Assembly: GCA_000783305.1 (NCBI GenBank)
Contig: JROE01000002.1
Coordinates: forward strand, 1 to 64,000
From: Sphingobacteriaceae bacterium DW12
GTDB lineage: Bacteria > Bacteroidota > Bacteroidia > Sphingobacteriales > Sphingobacteriaceae
DNA: 64,000 nucleotides
Direction of reading: 5' to 3'
The notes under the pieces are model-generated. The model was given only the letters and a program-made list of their open reading frames with translations, was not told where the DNA came from and made no database searches. Shown piece by piece: positions 18,901 to 28,100 of this stretch. Positions within the stretch are counted from its first letter, which is position 1, and every line of letters starts with the position of its first letter. The position numbers and the translations under genes are program-made.

Positions 18901-19873
18901 CAGCCTTGTGAAGTTATTGAAATACCAAATCCAATATCAAACGGACATGGACCAAAGCATATTGACGCTAAGCATACCGATATTGAGTGAAGACGATGTC
19001 AAAATAACAAATCATATCTTGAAGACGTCGGTATTAAAGGGGTTGGTCGAGAACTCTCAATATTTAAACGATCATGGCCACACATTCCCCATATTGGATA
19101 GTCAACAGATGGCCTTCACGCTATTGATAGTAGAGCCATCTAATGATTATAAAATCATCCTCAAAAGGAAATTGCAACCTTACTATAAGATCATTACCGC
19201 GAATACGGAGAAAGAGGCTATCATCATGCTGAAATCACAACAGGTGGATCTTATTATCGCAGAAGGGATACTGGAGGGGAGCGATAACGTACACTTCGTA
19301 ACTTACTGTAAGGAAAGTGAGAAGACCAAACATATCCCAATATTGATTATCAGCCAAAATAACGACCCTCAGTTCAAATTAGATGTATTCTCCTCGGGCG
19401 CAGATGCGTATATGATCAAACCGCTAGATATGCAAGAGCTGTTACTGCGTATACAGAATATGTTAAAAAGTAAAGATGTTTTGAAAAAATATTACGAGGG
19501 CTTCAAAAATCTACCCGTCGAACAAAAGAACTTGAACAATGCAGACGAACTTTTCGTAAAGGAAATAACAGACTATATATACAATAATCTTGAAGATTCT
19601 AACCTTTCGGTAAATCAAATGAGTAAGCATTTGAATATCAGCCGAACACAGCTGTATTTAAATATAAAACGAATTATGGACATGACACCGTCATCACTGG
19701 TGCTAAGTATAAAGATGGATCAGAGTAAAATCTTATTGAAGACTACACCGATGACATCTTCGGAAATATCGCTGAAACTTGGCTATTGCAGTCCGAATCA
19801 TTTCAGTAAGCAATTCAAGGATCACTTCGGCGAGTCGCCTACTGAATTCAGAAAGAAAGTGGAGGTAAATTGA
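15902..19873 (+). CDS. Hybrid two-component system regulator (HTCS) with degenerate kinase and receiver
   Basis: This 1323-residue one-protein sensor-regulator has a signal peptide (about 1-22) and periplasmic propeller repeats (about 30-680; for example DKFDRIWIGTDNGLSIYD, SKGMVWIGTRKDGLFKYN). These are followed by a Y_Y_Y domain (about 690-760), a membrane helix (about 766-786), HisKA with AHEFKNPLSII (H821), an HATPase region, a receiver (about 1073-1195) and a C-terminal AraC HTH (about 1225-1323, ISRTQLYLNIKRIMD and LGYCSPNHFSKQFKDHFG). The oddities are that the HATPase keeps its N-box (NIIGNILKTT, N931/N935) but lacks the DxGxG and GxGxG boxes. The receiver has E1078-P1079 instead of an acidic pair, and Glu1121 (IIAEGIL) instead of the phosphorylated Asp; the Lys of MIKPL remains. 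It should sense glycan breakdown products in the periplasm and activate PUL B. Confidence 0.93.
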   Translation: MMRNICIALLLLLYSLPRILLAQDERKIRDFVQLNKYDGLESNRITAIQDDKFDRIWIGTDNGLSIYDSKTAKKVQHYMGVCITDLKETPEGMLIGSSKSTTMYDYKTGRYQSIQYDGYDIKYVKFVEIDKKIFGYVDGEIVQLENGKWKSYKRGVNYKTVREDKFGFVWAVTDYKIDKLDKGLTKIESYSLPVSDHSQAIVYSLFADSKGMVWIGTRKDGLFKYNRALNGFVRENLPQRPGLSIENIGSLGEDQWDRLWIGHNRGVVVLDANNSAFYENILETSDNKALNTTVTQIYRTKKGAMALGSYFTGFFHIPGEESPFSMISLTGKHLTHLNVTANGMVKDHKDRFWMATNFLGVNIFDSTGKFVEQINQSNAILSNNIIALTTDEQHNVWVGSLSNGLFKISPNNKIERFNSVGVQAAQLSSDAIHCLLNIDASYLAVATNNGIDLLDKRQMTFENILHKKEKDFAFIKLLRYQDLLCGVTTNSVHYYDLNTKAVKTILLFENIENMFIQSACMTSGGVLYLGSTNGKLFKLEGSKLVLQPYEAVIGANSIVGIQEDEHRNIWITAGNKIHQIQSDKTFRSYDLRSMMGTKEFNIRSDYRDDKGNLYFGTYDGVLTFNPAHFTTPSSAKAEKALPKIFLGDFRVFNKIVNIDSSSILSGPIQTLDKITLENNENFIGFDVSIIDYKTVDKIPYTCYYRLRNLDDNWYEMNVNASVVSFTGLQTGDYEFELKLEAMNGKVLDSKIIEIQVKPPFYWTTGMKILYVLVLLVCVGLVNRFVAKQKAAKNAIRMAAKEKEDLAKLHTSKLNFFTYIAHEFKNPLSIISTLQKDLFPMNDKADSDTAIFKRSIVRLEFLIGQLLDFRELEANYVQPQWNRYHITEILKSIINAFSPIFNERNIKFVLRDQLEHGTVILDRNKMEMLIGNIIGNILKTTADDELVYIDAEMTTEGLRLKFTAKTSFLQSENANLFLTQGDEIPYTEQILKADIAQAIIDSLVKLLKYQIQYQTDMDQSILTLSIPILSEDDVKITNHILKTSVLKGLVENSQYLNDHGHTFPILDSQQMAFTLLIVEPSNDYKIILKRKLQPYYKIITANTEKEAIIMLKSQQVDLIIAEGILEGSDNVHFVTYCKESEKTKHIPILIISQNNDPQFKLDVFSSGADAYMIKPLDMQELLLRIQNMLKSKDVLKKYYEGFKNLPVEQKNLNNADELFVKEITDYIYNNLEDSNLSVNQMSKHLNISRTQLYLNIKRIMDMTPSSLVLSIKMDQSKILLKTTPMTSSEISLKLGYCSPNHFSKQFKDHFGESPTEFRKKVEVN

Positions 19874-19882
19874 TACGTAAGA

Positions 19883-19909
19883 AGCCGATCCAATAGGAAT
19901 GGATCGGCT
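19883..19909. terminator. Convergent bidirectional terminator
   Basis: Perfect 10-bp arms AGCCGATCCA (19883-19892) and TGGATCGGCT (19900-19909) with a 7-nt loop lie between the HTCS stop (19873) and the end of the convergent lipoprotein gene (19917). Confidence 0.85.
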
Positions 19910-19916
19910 GTATATG

Positions 19917-20351
19917 CTAACGAACAATATTCAATGTGCGGACCTCATCGCACCAACCGGCTTCGGGATTGATAACTTGAACTGACCAATATAGTGTTGC
20001 CTTTTGACCAATCTGAATGTCAAATCCTGCTAGTATCTGATCCAAATCGGTCCCGGTGATATAGAAATCTCGCTTGATACCGGTGGGTAGTTTTATCGCA
20101 TCGTTTATACTGGACTTGTCTTTGCTGAATAAGAGATTAAAGTCTATAAAATTACGTTTGCTCGCCCAATTGAAACGGTAGAGGGAATCCATTTTGGCTC
20201 TATTGATGGTGACAAGGGTATCTTGTATGGGATAGGTCAATGTCACGGGCTGCTTACCTACTTCGTAGAAATCATTTTCCTTTTTACAACTTAAAAGGGT
20301 GACTATACCAAGGGTGGTAAATAGTAAAAGTACGTATGTAGTTCTTTTCAT
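19917..20351 (-). CDS. Small SusE-type lipoprotein, PUL B
   Basis: This 144-residue lipoprotein (lipobox TLLSC, Cys about 22) appears to be only an Ig-like domain. The pattern QPVTLTYPIQDTLVTINRA, then FNWASKRNFIDFNLLFSKD, then QKATLYWSVQVINPEAGW, matches the N-terminal region of SusE-type proteins and the first 140 residues of the lipoprotein at 22214-23323. It lies 6 nt after the beta-helix gene and is the last gene of the minus-strand operon. It probably serves as a small surface accessory to SusC/SusD, perhaps binding or spacing; no catalytic residues are seen. It may be a shortened SusE. Confidence 0.6.
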   Translation of the reverse strand: MKRTTYVLLLFTTLGIVTLLSCKKENDFYEVGKQPVTLTYPIQDTLVTINRAKMDSLYRFNWASKRNFIDFNLLFSKDKSSINDAIKLPTGIKRDFYITGTDLDQILAGFDIQIGQKATLYWSVQVINPEAGWCDEVRTLNIVR

Positions 20352-20357
20352 AACTTG

Positions 20358-22064
20358 TTAGTGATTAAATGCGCCTATATTATTGGTAGTGGGAATTGAT
20401 TTGCCCCAAAAGTCATGGCTATGGGGGTATATGGTTGAATTGGCGATGGAAATACCAGCCGCAATACAAGGTGACCCCGCCCCCAACTGCAAGCCTTGTA
20501 AGATCTGATCCTTATCTACTAACTTGCTGCCGCTGAGAAATTCGGACACTAACTGTACAAACTTAGGGTCGACGTGGATATTGCCTGTATCGAAAATAGG
20601 ATCGCTAGGTGTATTGGTGTATCCAAACACATTGTTGTTCTTGAACACGATGGATCCGCTGGGATCAAGTTGGCCTACGGTCAATCTATAAAAGTCGTTG
20701 GCTACGGCTGTGCTGTTGTAAAATATGTTGTTCTCAAAAATCAAGGACTGTGGAATATTGGTATAGCTGTCGAAGGTTAAGGCGACATTATCTGCATTTT
20801 GGGCTGCAGATCGGGTCTTAATAAAGGTATTGTTATGAAAATGGGCATCTTTGACGCGTCCTACAATATCGATGGTAGAGGCTAGGACTTTGCCATTTTC
20901 CTTGAGATAGTCACGTGTCCCATCATTGATGCTGATATTGTATCTAAAGATGGTACCTGTAGACTCCGCATATCCATTGTTGAACCCGGCGTCGGCCGGG
21001 CACAACAAGAAGGCACCGCCTACATTGTTGTAGCTAATGTTGTACTCGAAGAGGGTATGCTGTGAATTTTGATCGCAATCAAATGCCTGCCCATCCCAAG
21101 TCGCCTTATGATCTTGTACGATATTGTACCTGAACTGGGTATGGTCGCTATGGATACACCATATGGCAGCGGCGGCTTCAGCGCGAAAGGGAATCCCGTC
21201 AGGCGAGAAGTCACCGGGAGCACAATTGAATACCTTGTTCCGTTCGACAAGGGCGCCATCGCAACTATTGATAATAATCTGGTCGCCTGGTATATTTTCG
21301 AAGGTATTGTCGCGAATGATGAAGTTGGTATTGGCTTTCCGTCGGGCTCGATCGCCGGTAGAAACCCAGCCCGTGATACCATCTCGTTGTGAATTGGATA
21401 GGGTACAATTTTCTATCCAAACTTTATTGAAAGAGGATGGCTGATTACCGTCTAATACATTATAATAAAAGATAGCCGAACCTCCCCCGCCCAAATGGTG
21501 TGTCTTGGTGCCATATACATCCGTGACAATACAGTCACGGATAATAATGTGATTCATAACACCACCTTCGATCTGATTGGCGACGAGGCGTATGCCTACA
21601 GATTTGGGTCGGGGCACCGCGCCTTTGTTGGTGACCTTAAGCTGGTGTAACTCCCAATATTGAACATTATTAACCAAAATAGCCTCGTCGACAATACCAC
21701 CCCCATTAATAGTAGGCAATGGATCTGACTCGTCTCCATAACTGGTGATTACAATGGGTGCAGCTTCCGTACCGCTCCCTTTTAGAACTAGCTGACCATT
21801 GAAGGAAGATCCTCTTTTTATCAATATAGTATCTCCTGGATTCCAAATCTTCTCGTTGATGATGTCGATAGATTTCCATGCCTGTGCAGGGGAATGTCCG
21901 GTATTGTAAAATTTACCATTATCTGGATCGATATAATATCGATGGGGGTACGACTGCTCCGCTACTGGCTGCGGGACGTCTATTAATTTATCTTCCTTGC
22001 AACTGAGGAGCAGGATGAGGAGTAAAAGCATAAGATTAAATCTAGGTTTTAAATATGTTTTCAT
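20358..22064 (-). CDS. Right-handed parallel beta-helix lipoprotein (putative polysaccharide-active), PUL B
   Basis: This 568-residue lipoprotein (lipobox LLLLSC, Cys about 22) starts its mature part with the 'YYIDPDNGKFYNTGHSPAQAW' type segment common in Bacteroidota beta-helix proteins. That segment is followed by GDTILIKRGSSFNGQLVLKG, which caps the helix, and then by PbH1 coils such as NHIIIRDCIVTDVYG, NKVWIENCTLSNSQRDGIT, TNFIIRDNTFENIPGDQIII and GALVERNKVFN. The fold is shared by polysaccharide lyases and some glycosidases. No canonical catalytic set could be identified, so the activity is open. It is a clear paralogue of the protein at 30280-31779 in PUL C. A hairpin (22085-22113) separates it from the upstream gene. 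Confidence 0.8.
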   Translation of the reverse strand: MKTYLKPRFNLMLLLLILLLSCKEDKLIDVPQPVAEQSYPHRYYIDPDNGKFYNTGHSPAQAWKSIDIINEKIWNPGDTILIKRGSSFNGQLVLKGSGTEAAPIVITSYGDESDPLPTINGGGIVDEAILVNNVQYWELHQLKVTNKGAVPRPKSVGIRLVANQIEGGVMNHIIIRDCIVTDVYGTKTHHLGGGGSAIFYYNVLDGNQPSSFNKVWIENCTLSNSQRDGITGWVSTGDRARRKANTNFIIRDNTFENIPGDQIIINSCDGALVERNKVFNCAPGDFSPDGIPFRAEAAAAIWCIHSDHTQFRYNIVQDHKATWDGQAFDCDQNSQHTLFEYNISYNNVGGAFLLCPADAGFNNGYAESTGTIFRYNISINDGTRDYLKENGKVLASTIDIVGRVKDAHFHNNTFIKTRSAAQNADNVALTFDSYTNIPQSLIFENNIFYNSTAVANDFYRLTVGQLDPSGSIVFKNNNVFGYTNTPSDPIFDTGNIHVDPKFVQLVSEFLSGSKLVDKDQILQGLQLGAGSPCIAAGISIANSTIYPHSHDFWGKSIPTTNNIGAFNH

Positions 22065-22084
22065 CTATTTCGGTAATAATGGGC

Positions 22085-22113
22085 ATAAGCTCGAACGGTA
22101 TTCTTGAGCTTAT
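22085..22113 (-). promoter_or_regulatory. Intra-operon hairpin upstream of beta-helix gene
   Basis: Arms ATAAGCTC (22085-22092) and GAGCTTAT (22106-22113) lie in the 149-nt spacer between the FISUMP lipoprotein gene and the beta-helix gene. It may partly stop or stabilise transcripts of the operon. Confidence 0.45.
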
Positions 22114-22213
22114 TGCACTCGGTTAATAATCGTATTATCCTTAAATGACAAGTGATCGAGTTAATCATATTGTCCCGTGTGTCGACATAACGCGTTTCAA
22201 AAGTTTACATCAC

Positions 22214-23323
22214 TTATTTTCGATTCATGATGCATCTAACCGGACATCCTCTATTTTCAACACCTGGAACAACGCTATAGCCTTGGAAATAAATATCGTC
22301 TACATCGTTGTATAGGGACATCAGGGTAGCCTTGGACTTGTTGTCATCCATTGCAACTTCGCCCCAAGCATAATTGATTCCTTTGAGATATGGAGTAAGT
22401 GTCCAAAAGTAGGCTACAGGATTGGCGGCATCGATTCCAGCGTCGATAGTAGGGACGCCTTCATGCCAGAAATAGCCTGAGGGCACGATATTCATCTTTG
22501 AGGAATTGGTGATATTGACCGTATTCTTCCAGTACATGGGGTCTTTGACAGTTAGCCCCGCGGTATACTGTCCTAGGTATAAGCGTAACTGCTCCAATTC
22601 GGACATGGAGGGTAAATGCCAGCCGTCGGGACAAACACCCTGCACCTCTTCTCCGGCGAGAGAGGCTTGCTTTGCATCGTCCCAAGACAGACGCGTAGCG
22701 GTAGCCCAGGTATAGTATGCACCGGCTAGCTTATTGTATACTTCACTACTTGTCCCGGCCCACTTGGCGGCAAATGGAAATGCGGTGTTGTCAGCATATA
22801 CTTTCGCTCGTAAATTTTCACGCATAATGGTCATTAGGCTCCCATCTTGAAGGACATACTGATTGGCGTTGTAGACCTCATTGTCCCGTGCATCGGTAAA
22901 GGACTCGACCGTAAGAACAGCGTCAAAATAACGCCAAGAGCTCTGTACATTGCCGTTGTGGCTTTGCTCTACTTTCCAAAAATATCGACCGATACTGTTG
23001 AACTGTGGACGAAGCTCCTTCAGTACAGCCAGAAAATCTTCATTGCGTATCTTCAAAGAATCTAGGTGTCCCATATCCATCTCTACTGCATTCTCGAAAT
23101 GCATATCGGTGTCAAACATAATTTTGTAAGTAGCATTGGATCGGGCCTCCCAGGTAAAATTCAACGTGTCATTGGGCTTGAAGTAGTCAATCTTGACGGA
23201 AGCACCATCTATGGGAAATATAGGTCTTGCCCAATCGGCTTCGACATACGCGACATCGTCCTTGCAGGAATATACGCCCACCAATAGGCCTAATAGCGTG
23301 ATATAGTTTATAAATCGTTTCAT
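22214..23323 (-). CDS. SusE-like plus Fibrobacter major paralogous (FISUMP) domain lipoprotein, PUL B
   Basis: This 369-residue lipoprotein has a signal ending LLVGVYSC (Cys about 20). Its first half (about 25-145) is a SusE-type Ig-like domain (RPIFPIDGASVKIDYF, LNFTWEARSNATYKIMFD, IGRYFWKVEQSHNG). Its second half is a Fib_succ_major domain: DGSLMTIMRENLRAKVYAD, YTWATATRLSWDDAK, then VCPDGWHLPSMSELEQLRLY and C-terminal GCPVRCI. FISUMP domains occur in surface lipoproteins of polysaccharide degraders and are thought to bind carbohydrate; the role is not proven. It lies 12 nt after susD, so it probably acts as the surface glycan-binding protein of this PUL. Confidence 0.8.
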   Translation of the reverse strand: MKRFINYITLLGLLVGVYSCKDDVAYVEADWARPIFPIDGASVKIDYFKPNDTLNFTWEARSNATYKIMFDTDMHFENAVEMDMGHLDSLKIRNEDFLAVLKELRPQFNSIGRYFWKVEQSHNGNVQSSWRYFDAVLTVESFTDARDNEVYNANQYVLQDGSLMTIMRENLRAKVYADNTAFPFAAKWAGTSSEVYNKLAGAYYTWATATRLSWDDAKQASLAGEEVQGVCPDGWHLPSMSELEQLRLYLGQYTAGLTVKDPMYWKNTVNITNSSKMNIVPSGYFWHEGVPTIDAGIDAANPVAYFWTLTPYLKGINYAWGEVAMDDNKSKATLMSLYNDVDDIYFQGYSVVPGVENRGCPVRCIMNRK

Positions 23324-23335
23324 GATGTTTCTATT

Positions 23336-24937
23336 TTAATAACCTGGATTTTGGTCGCCTTCAAATTCGGGATTGGCATTCATTTCCTTTTGAGGGATGG
23401 GCCATAGGTAATCCCGTTTGGCATTAAATGAACGTTGATCGATGACAATGGGTTCATATTGCCAATCTGCGGTCACATTGCCATTGGAATACCATTTCAT
23501 CTTAGACACGTCCAAGCCAACAGCATCTACCATGACTCGCTCGGCTATCTTCCAACGTCTGATATCAAACCAACGCTGTCCTTCGTTGAAAAGTTCAACC
23601 CTACGCTCATTACGGATGATGGTGCGCATCGCTGCCTTGCTTAAGTTGGGCATGGCTGCACTAAGCTTGATCATACCTACTCTACTTCTTATTTGATCAA
23701 TCAGTGGGTAAGCAGCTGCAGGCCCGTTCAGCTCATTCTCGGACTCGGCCCATGAAAGCAGGACCTCAGCATAGCGCATAATAATCTTATCACTGCCATC
23801 GTTCTCGGTATTGGCGATATACTCATCAGCACCTTTTTTGGGTCTAAAACCACTGAGGTTGCCCCAGCTCGCCGGTACCCAATTAGCCTGATACCTACTC
23901 TGTGCAACTAATCTATATTCTGATCCAGGACATAAAATAGATAGATGCAACCGGGGGTCACGATTGGTAAACGGAAGATTGGGATTGTAGGTTGGATCTT
24001 TCGAAATCACACCGCCACCGTCGATCGCTAAGTCTTTTACCGGCAAACCATTTGTAGTAAAGAAGCTCTCCACCATAGGCAATGTGGTGTGAAATGAATT
24101 CCAATGATACCAAAGCATAGTCTGATAACTGGATTTCAAGTCCTTGGCATAGTTTATTTTAAAAATAACCTCCTGATTGGTCTTGTCATTGATTCCGGCA
24201 TCTAGAAACAGCTTCGCAAAATCTGGATACAAGGTGTACCCTAGGTCTCTAATCTTGGGAGCCAGTGCGACTACAGCCTCATTGTCATCTGTATACTGGG
24301 CTACTTTCAACTGCAACATGATGGCGGCTCCCTGGCTGGCATATTGACCGCCGAAGCTATGGGGCAGATTGTCTGCCGCGAAGGTCAAATCTGCACCTAT
24401 AAAAGTCAAAACATCGCTAATTTCCTGACGGGGTGGATTTTCTAATGGCGAGTTTTCGTCCAAAATGGGGAGCCTGCCATACAGGGTCAACAACTCGTAA
24501 TAGAAGTAAGCCCTTAAGAAGCGTGATTCTGCAAGTAGTGACAATTTGTCGGATGGGGTAAGTTCACTCTCTTGTACGCCTCTAATCAAACTATTGGCCC
24601 TCGAAATCCCTAACCAATTTTTATTCCATTTGTATTCTGCCAACCAGCTGTTGGAGGTCTGGGTTCCTTTTGCAAATTCAGCTGAATTTTCCCATGTATT
24701 GGGATTAAATGAATTGTCGCTCATATTTTCAAAAGAGTATGGAAAGATGTATACCGGACCATCGTCGTATAGGCTATTGTAGATACCTGCCATCAAACTT
24801 CGGGCTTGATCGACATTTGTCAGAAATGTCTTTGGAGATACCTTGTCAATAGGTACAGTGTCTAGATAATCTTTACAGGAGTGGAAGCCTAATGAGATTA
24901 GACTGCACAATAATATATTTAAATAATTCTTTTTCAT
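23336..24937 (-). CDS. SusD/RagB-family surface lipoprotein, PUL B
   Basis: This 533-residue lipoprotein (SLGFHSC, Cys about 20) has typical SusD features: an early DQARSLMAGIYNSLYDDGP helix, ESRFLRAYFYYELLTLYGRLP (abridged, about 136-155), YAEVLLSWAESENELNG, and the C-terminal NERRVELFNEGQRWFDIRRW with LWPIPQKEMNANPEFEGDQ. It should lid the SusC barrel at the cell surface. A hairpin with a long loop (25014-25064) lies between susC and this gene, an unusually wide 192-nt gap for a SusC/SusD pair. Confidence 0.95.
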   Translation of the reverse strand: MKKNYLNILLCSLISLGFHSCKDYLDTVPIDKVSPKTFLTNVDQARSLMAGIYNSLYDDGPVYIFPYSFENMSDNSFNPNTWENSAEFAKGTQTSNSWLAEYKWNKNWLGISRANSLIRGVQESELTPSDKLSLLAESRFLRAYFYYELLTLYGRLPILDENSPLENPPRQEISDVLTFIGADLTFAADNLPHSFGGQYASQGAAIMLQLKVAQYTDDNEAVVALAPKIRDLGYTLYPDFAKLFLDAGINDKTNQEVIFKINYAKDLKSSYQTMLWYHWNSFHTTLPMVESFFTTNGLPVKDLAIDGGGVISKDPTYNPNLPFTNRDPRLHLSILCPGSEYRLVAQSRYQANWVPASWGNLSGFRPKKGADEYIANTENDGSDKIIMRYAEVLLSWAESENELNGPAAAYPLIDQIRSRVGMIKLSAAMPNLSKAAMRTIIRNERRVELFNEGQRWFDIRRWKIAERVMVDAVGLDVSKMKWYSNGNVTADWQYEPIVIDQRSFNAKRDYLWPIPQKEMNANPEFEGDQNPGY

Positions 24938-25013
24938 CTGTATATAATTTGTTTTTCATTTGTGATGAAGCTATCAGATTTATTAATCCCACTATGTGGT
25001 TTGAAAAATCATG

Positions 25014-25064
25014 ATGGTTTCATCTGTTTGTTTTTTTGATTTTATAGTTATCAGATGGAACCAT
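25014..25064 (-). promoter_or_regulatory. Hairpin in the susC-susD spacer, PUL B
   Basis: Arms ATGGTTTCATCTG (25014-25026) and CAGATGGAACCAT (25052-25064) pair over 13 bp with one G-U and a 25-nt loop. It lies between the susC stop and susD start and could attenuate or protect the transcript. Confidence 0.5.
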
Positions 25065-25129
25065 GGATGATTAACGTAATTTCGACTAGGTATATCTAGC
25101 TATCATTTAATCAATTCAGGTTCATAAGC

Positions 25130-28100
25130 TTAGAATGTTAGATTTAAACCTCCAGTAAATGTCTTTACTAATGGATAGTCATAAATATTGGTATTGCTCT
25201 TGCCGGATCTTTCAGGATCAAACCCCTTGAACTTGGTGAGCGTAAATATATTCTGCCCGCTGATAAAAAGGCGAAGCCCTTTGAGCTTTATACGTTGGAG
25301 TATCGGATCTGATAAGGTGTATCCAAGTTCAATGTTTTTTAATCGGAGATAGGATAAATCCTCGACATAGTAGGCGGATTTGATACTGGAACGCTGACTG
25401 TCGATATATACTCGTTGATATGTATTGTTGGGTTTTTGGGGTGTCCAGCGATCGATCATCCAACCGGCTGTGTTGTAGTTATTGAAAAATGGGGATACAA
25501 GCTCGCCTTGACTCCACCCTTCACCACCTAAGACTCCCTGAAAAAAGGTGGTGACATCAAATTGTTTGTACCTAGCGCCTAAGCTAAACGAATACAGCAT
25601 ATCGGGATTGGGATTACCAAGGGCTACACGGTCATGGTCCATGTCGATAATCCCATCCTTATTTTGATCTTTAAATCTAATATCGCCAGGTGCAGCAATC
25701 AATCCTGAATAGGAGTTTACCACTGCGCCATCTGAATCAAAAGTGGTGAGGTGCTGATGTATCTCGGCTTCATTTTGATAGATGCCTTCTGTCTCGTAGC
25801 CGTACAGGGTGTTGATAGGAAGTCCCTCTTCTAGCAATAAACCTGTCGTACTGTTTAGGATACGAGGTTGATCGCTCAGGGAGAGAATCTTATTCTTATT
25901 GAACGATAGTATTACATTACCGTTGAGACTCAAGTCATCATGAATCTTCTTGTTGTAACCGAGAGATATCTCGAGACCTGTATTCTTCATCCTTCCGGCA
26001 TTCTTCCAAGGTGTCTCCGTAAAACCAAACGTACTGGATACAGGGAGCTGCATCAAAATATCATCTGTCTGCTTTTGATAATAATCGATGCTGAACTGGA
26101 GGCTATTGAATAAGGATAGGTCTAAACCTATATTTCTCTGCGTGGTGGTCTCCCAGGTCAGGTCTTTGTTGGCAATATATGATGTGGCCGCTCCAGTATA
26201 CTCTTTATCATCCCAGATATAATTGGATCCGCCAATCGATAAAATATCAATACCTGCATAGGAGCTCCATATCTTTTCATTGCCCAGCTTGCCCCATGAA
26301 GCCCTTACCTTCAACTCGTTGATCCAATCATAATTATCTTTGACAAACGCTTCTTGTCCGATACGCCATCCACCAGAAAATGAAGGAAATAAACCCCACT
26401 TTTTGTCAATGGCAAATTTGGAAGAGCCGTCATAACGCAAATTGGCCTCAAACAAGTACTTATCGGCGTAATCGTAATTAAAGCGACCGAAAAGGGATAG
26501 ATTAGTTACTTCCGTCTGCCAGGAGGAATTCTTTTGGGTGGTGGGATCACCGACCTCCAAACTTGGCAGATTAGCGGTTAATCTTTTTCGTTCGGTCTGG
26601 TAATACTTACCCTCCCATTTACTTTGTTGGCCCCCGGCCAAAAACTTAAAATGATGCTTCTCCCGTAGGTTGAACCAATACGATAGGGTTGCAAAACTGG
26701 AAAAATTTCCATGTCTATAGGTGCTCTCTCTAATTTCAGACTCTCTATTATTATTCCTTCCGATGGTCTGCTCCCCGTTGGATCCTGTCTCGATGGCATA
26801 TAGATATACATTGGGTGCATAAGTCATGGTAAAATCCTGTGACCGATCATAATTGGCGGCAATATCCATCACCAAGCGATTGGTGAAGAATATAGATCCT
26901 TGTACATTGGCGTTAAAGTTTTTTAAATCACTTTCACGCTTGCCCCCTTCTTCTAGGACAGCATCGTCATAAAACCAAGAAGTCCATCCATAGCCTTCCA
27001 TCTTAGCAACCACAGTGGGATGCATCTGTACAATGCGTGCTAAAGTGGAGCCCGAGCCGGAAACGCGATCGATCTGAGGGCCGGAGTATCCTGCAAAATT
27101 GGACGTTATCTTTACTTTGTTGTCAAAAAAATTACTGACGGTATTTGCTCTGAAATTGTACTTGCGGTAGGAAGTGCCCTCGAGTATCCCCTTTTGATCC
27201 ATGACACCACCCGACAGGGTATAACTTGCATTTTCATTGCCACCGTTGATCTTGACGTAATGATTTTGCAGAGTAGCGGGTTTGAAGTAGAAATCTGCCC
27301 AATTACGATCGGGATATAGTGCGAGGTCCTCTCCTTTTCTAAAGTGATCGATATAATCTTGATTGTACTGTGGTAGTTTATTGGAATTGAGCAGGGCTTC
27401 ATTGTACAACTCCAAAAAATCTACAGACCCCAAAAGCTCTGGATACCTGGTGACCTGTTGAACGGAAAAATAGCCATTGTACTCGATGCTGGCTTCGCCC
27501 TTTTTTGCTTTCTTGGTGGTGATCAAGACAACACCATTGGCTGCCTTATTTCCATAGATTGCAGCAGATGCAGCATCTTTGAGGACGGAGATGTTGTCTA
27601 TATCTTTAGGGTCGACTTTGTCAAAGGAGGACTCGAAACCATCGATAATAATTAAAGGTGAGGCATTGTTGAGCGTACCTATTCCACGGATGACAACCTC
27701 ACCTGCATCGGCACCGGGGCGACCCGAATTCTGGGTGACCTGCACGCCAGTGACCTTGCCTTGTAAGGCCATGGATACATCCGTCAAGGGCCTATTCTTA
27801 AAATCAGCAGTAGAAACAGTTGCAATGGCACCTGTTACCTTAGCTTTACTAGTGGTACCAAAACCTACAGCGACAGCTTCGTCCAGTGCGATAGCAGTCT
27901 CTTCCAATTCTACGATTAGGGGCTTTGTGGCTTCTGTAATAGTGAGTGAGGCTGTCGTAAACCCCATATATGTGACCTCTAACTGGTCACCTATTTTGCC
28001 AGTGATGGCAAAAATACCCTCTTGATTGGAGGTCCCGATTTGGGAGGTACGGAGATTTCGGATAGTCGCCCCTGCAATTTCCTTCTTGGAAGTGGATAGC

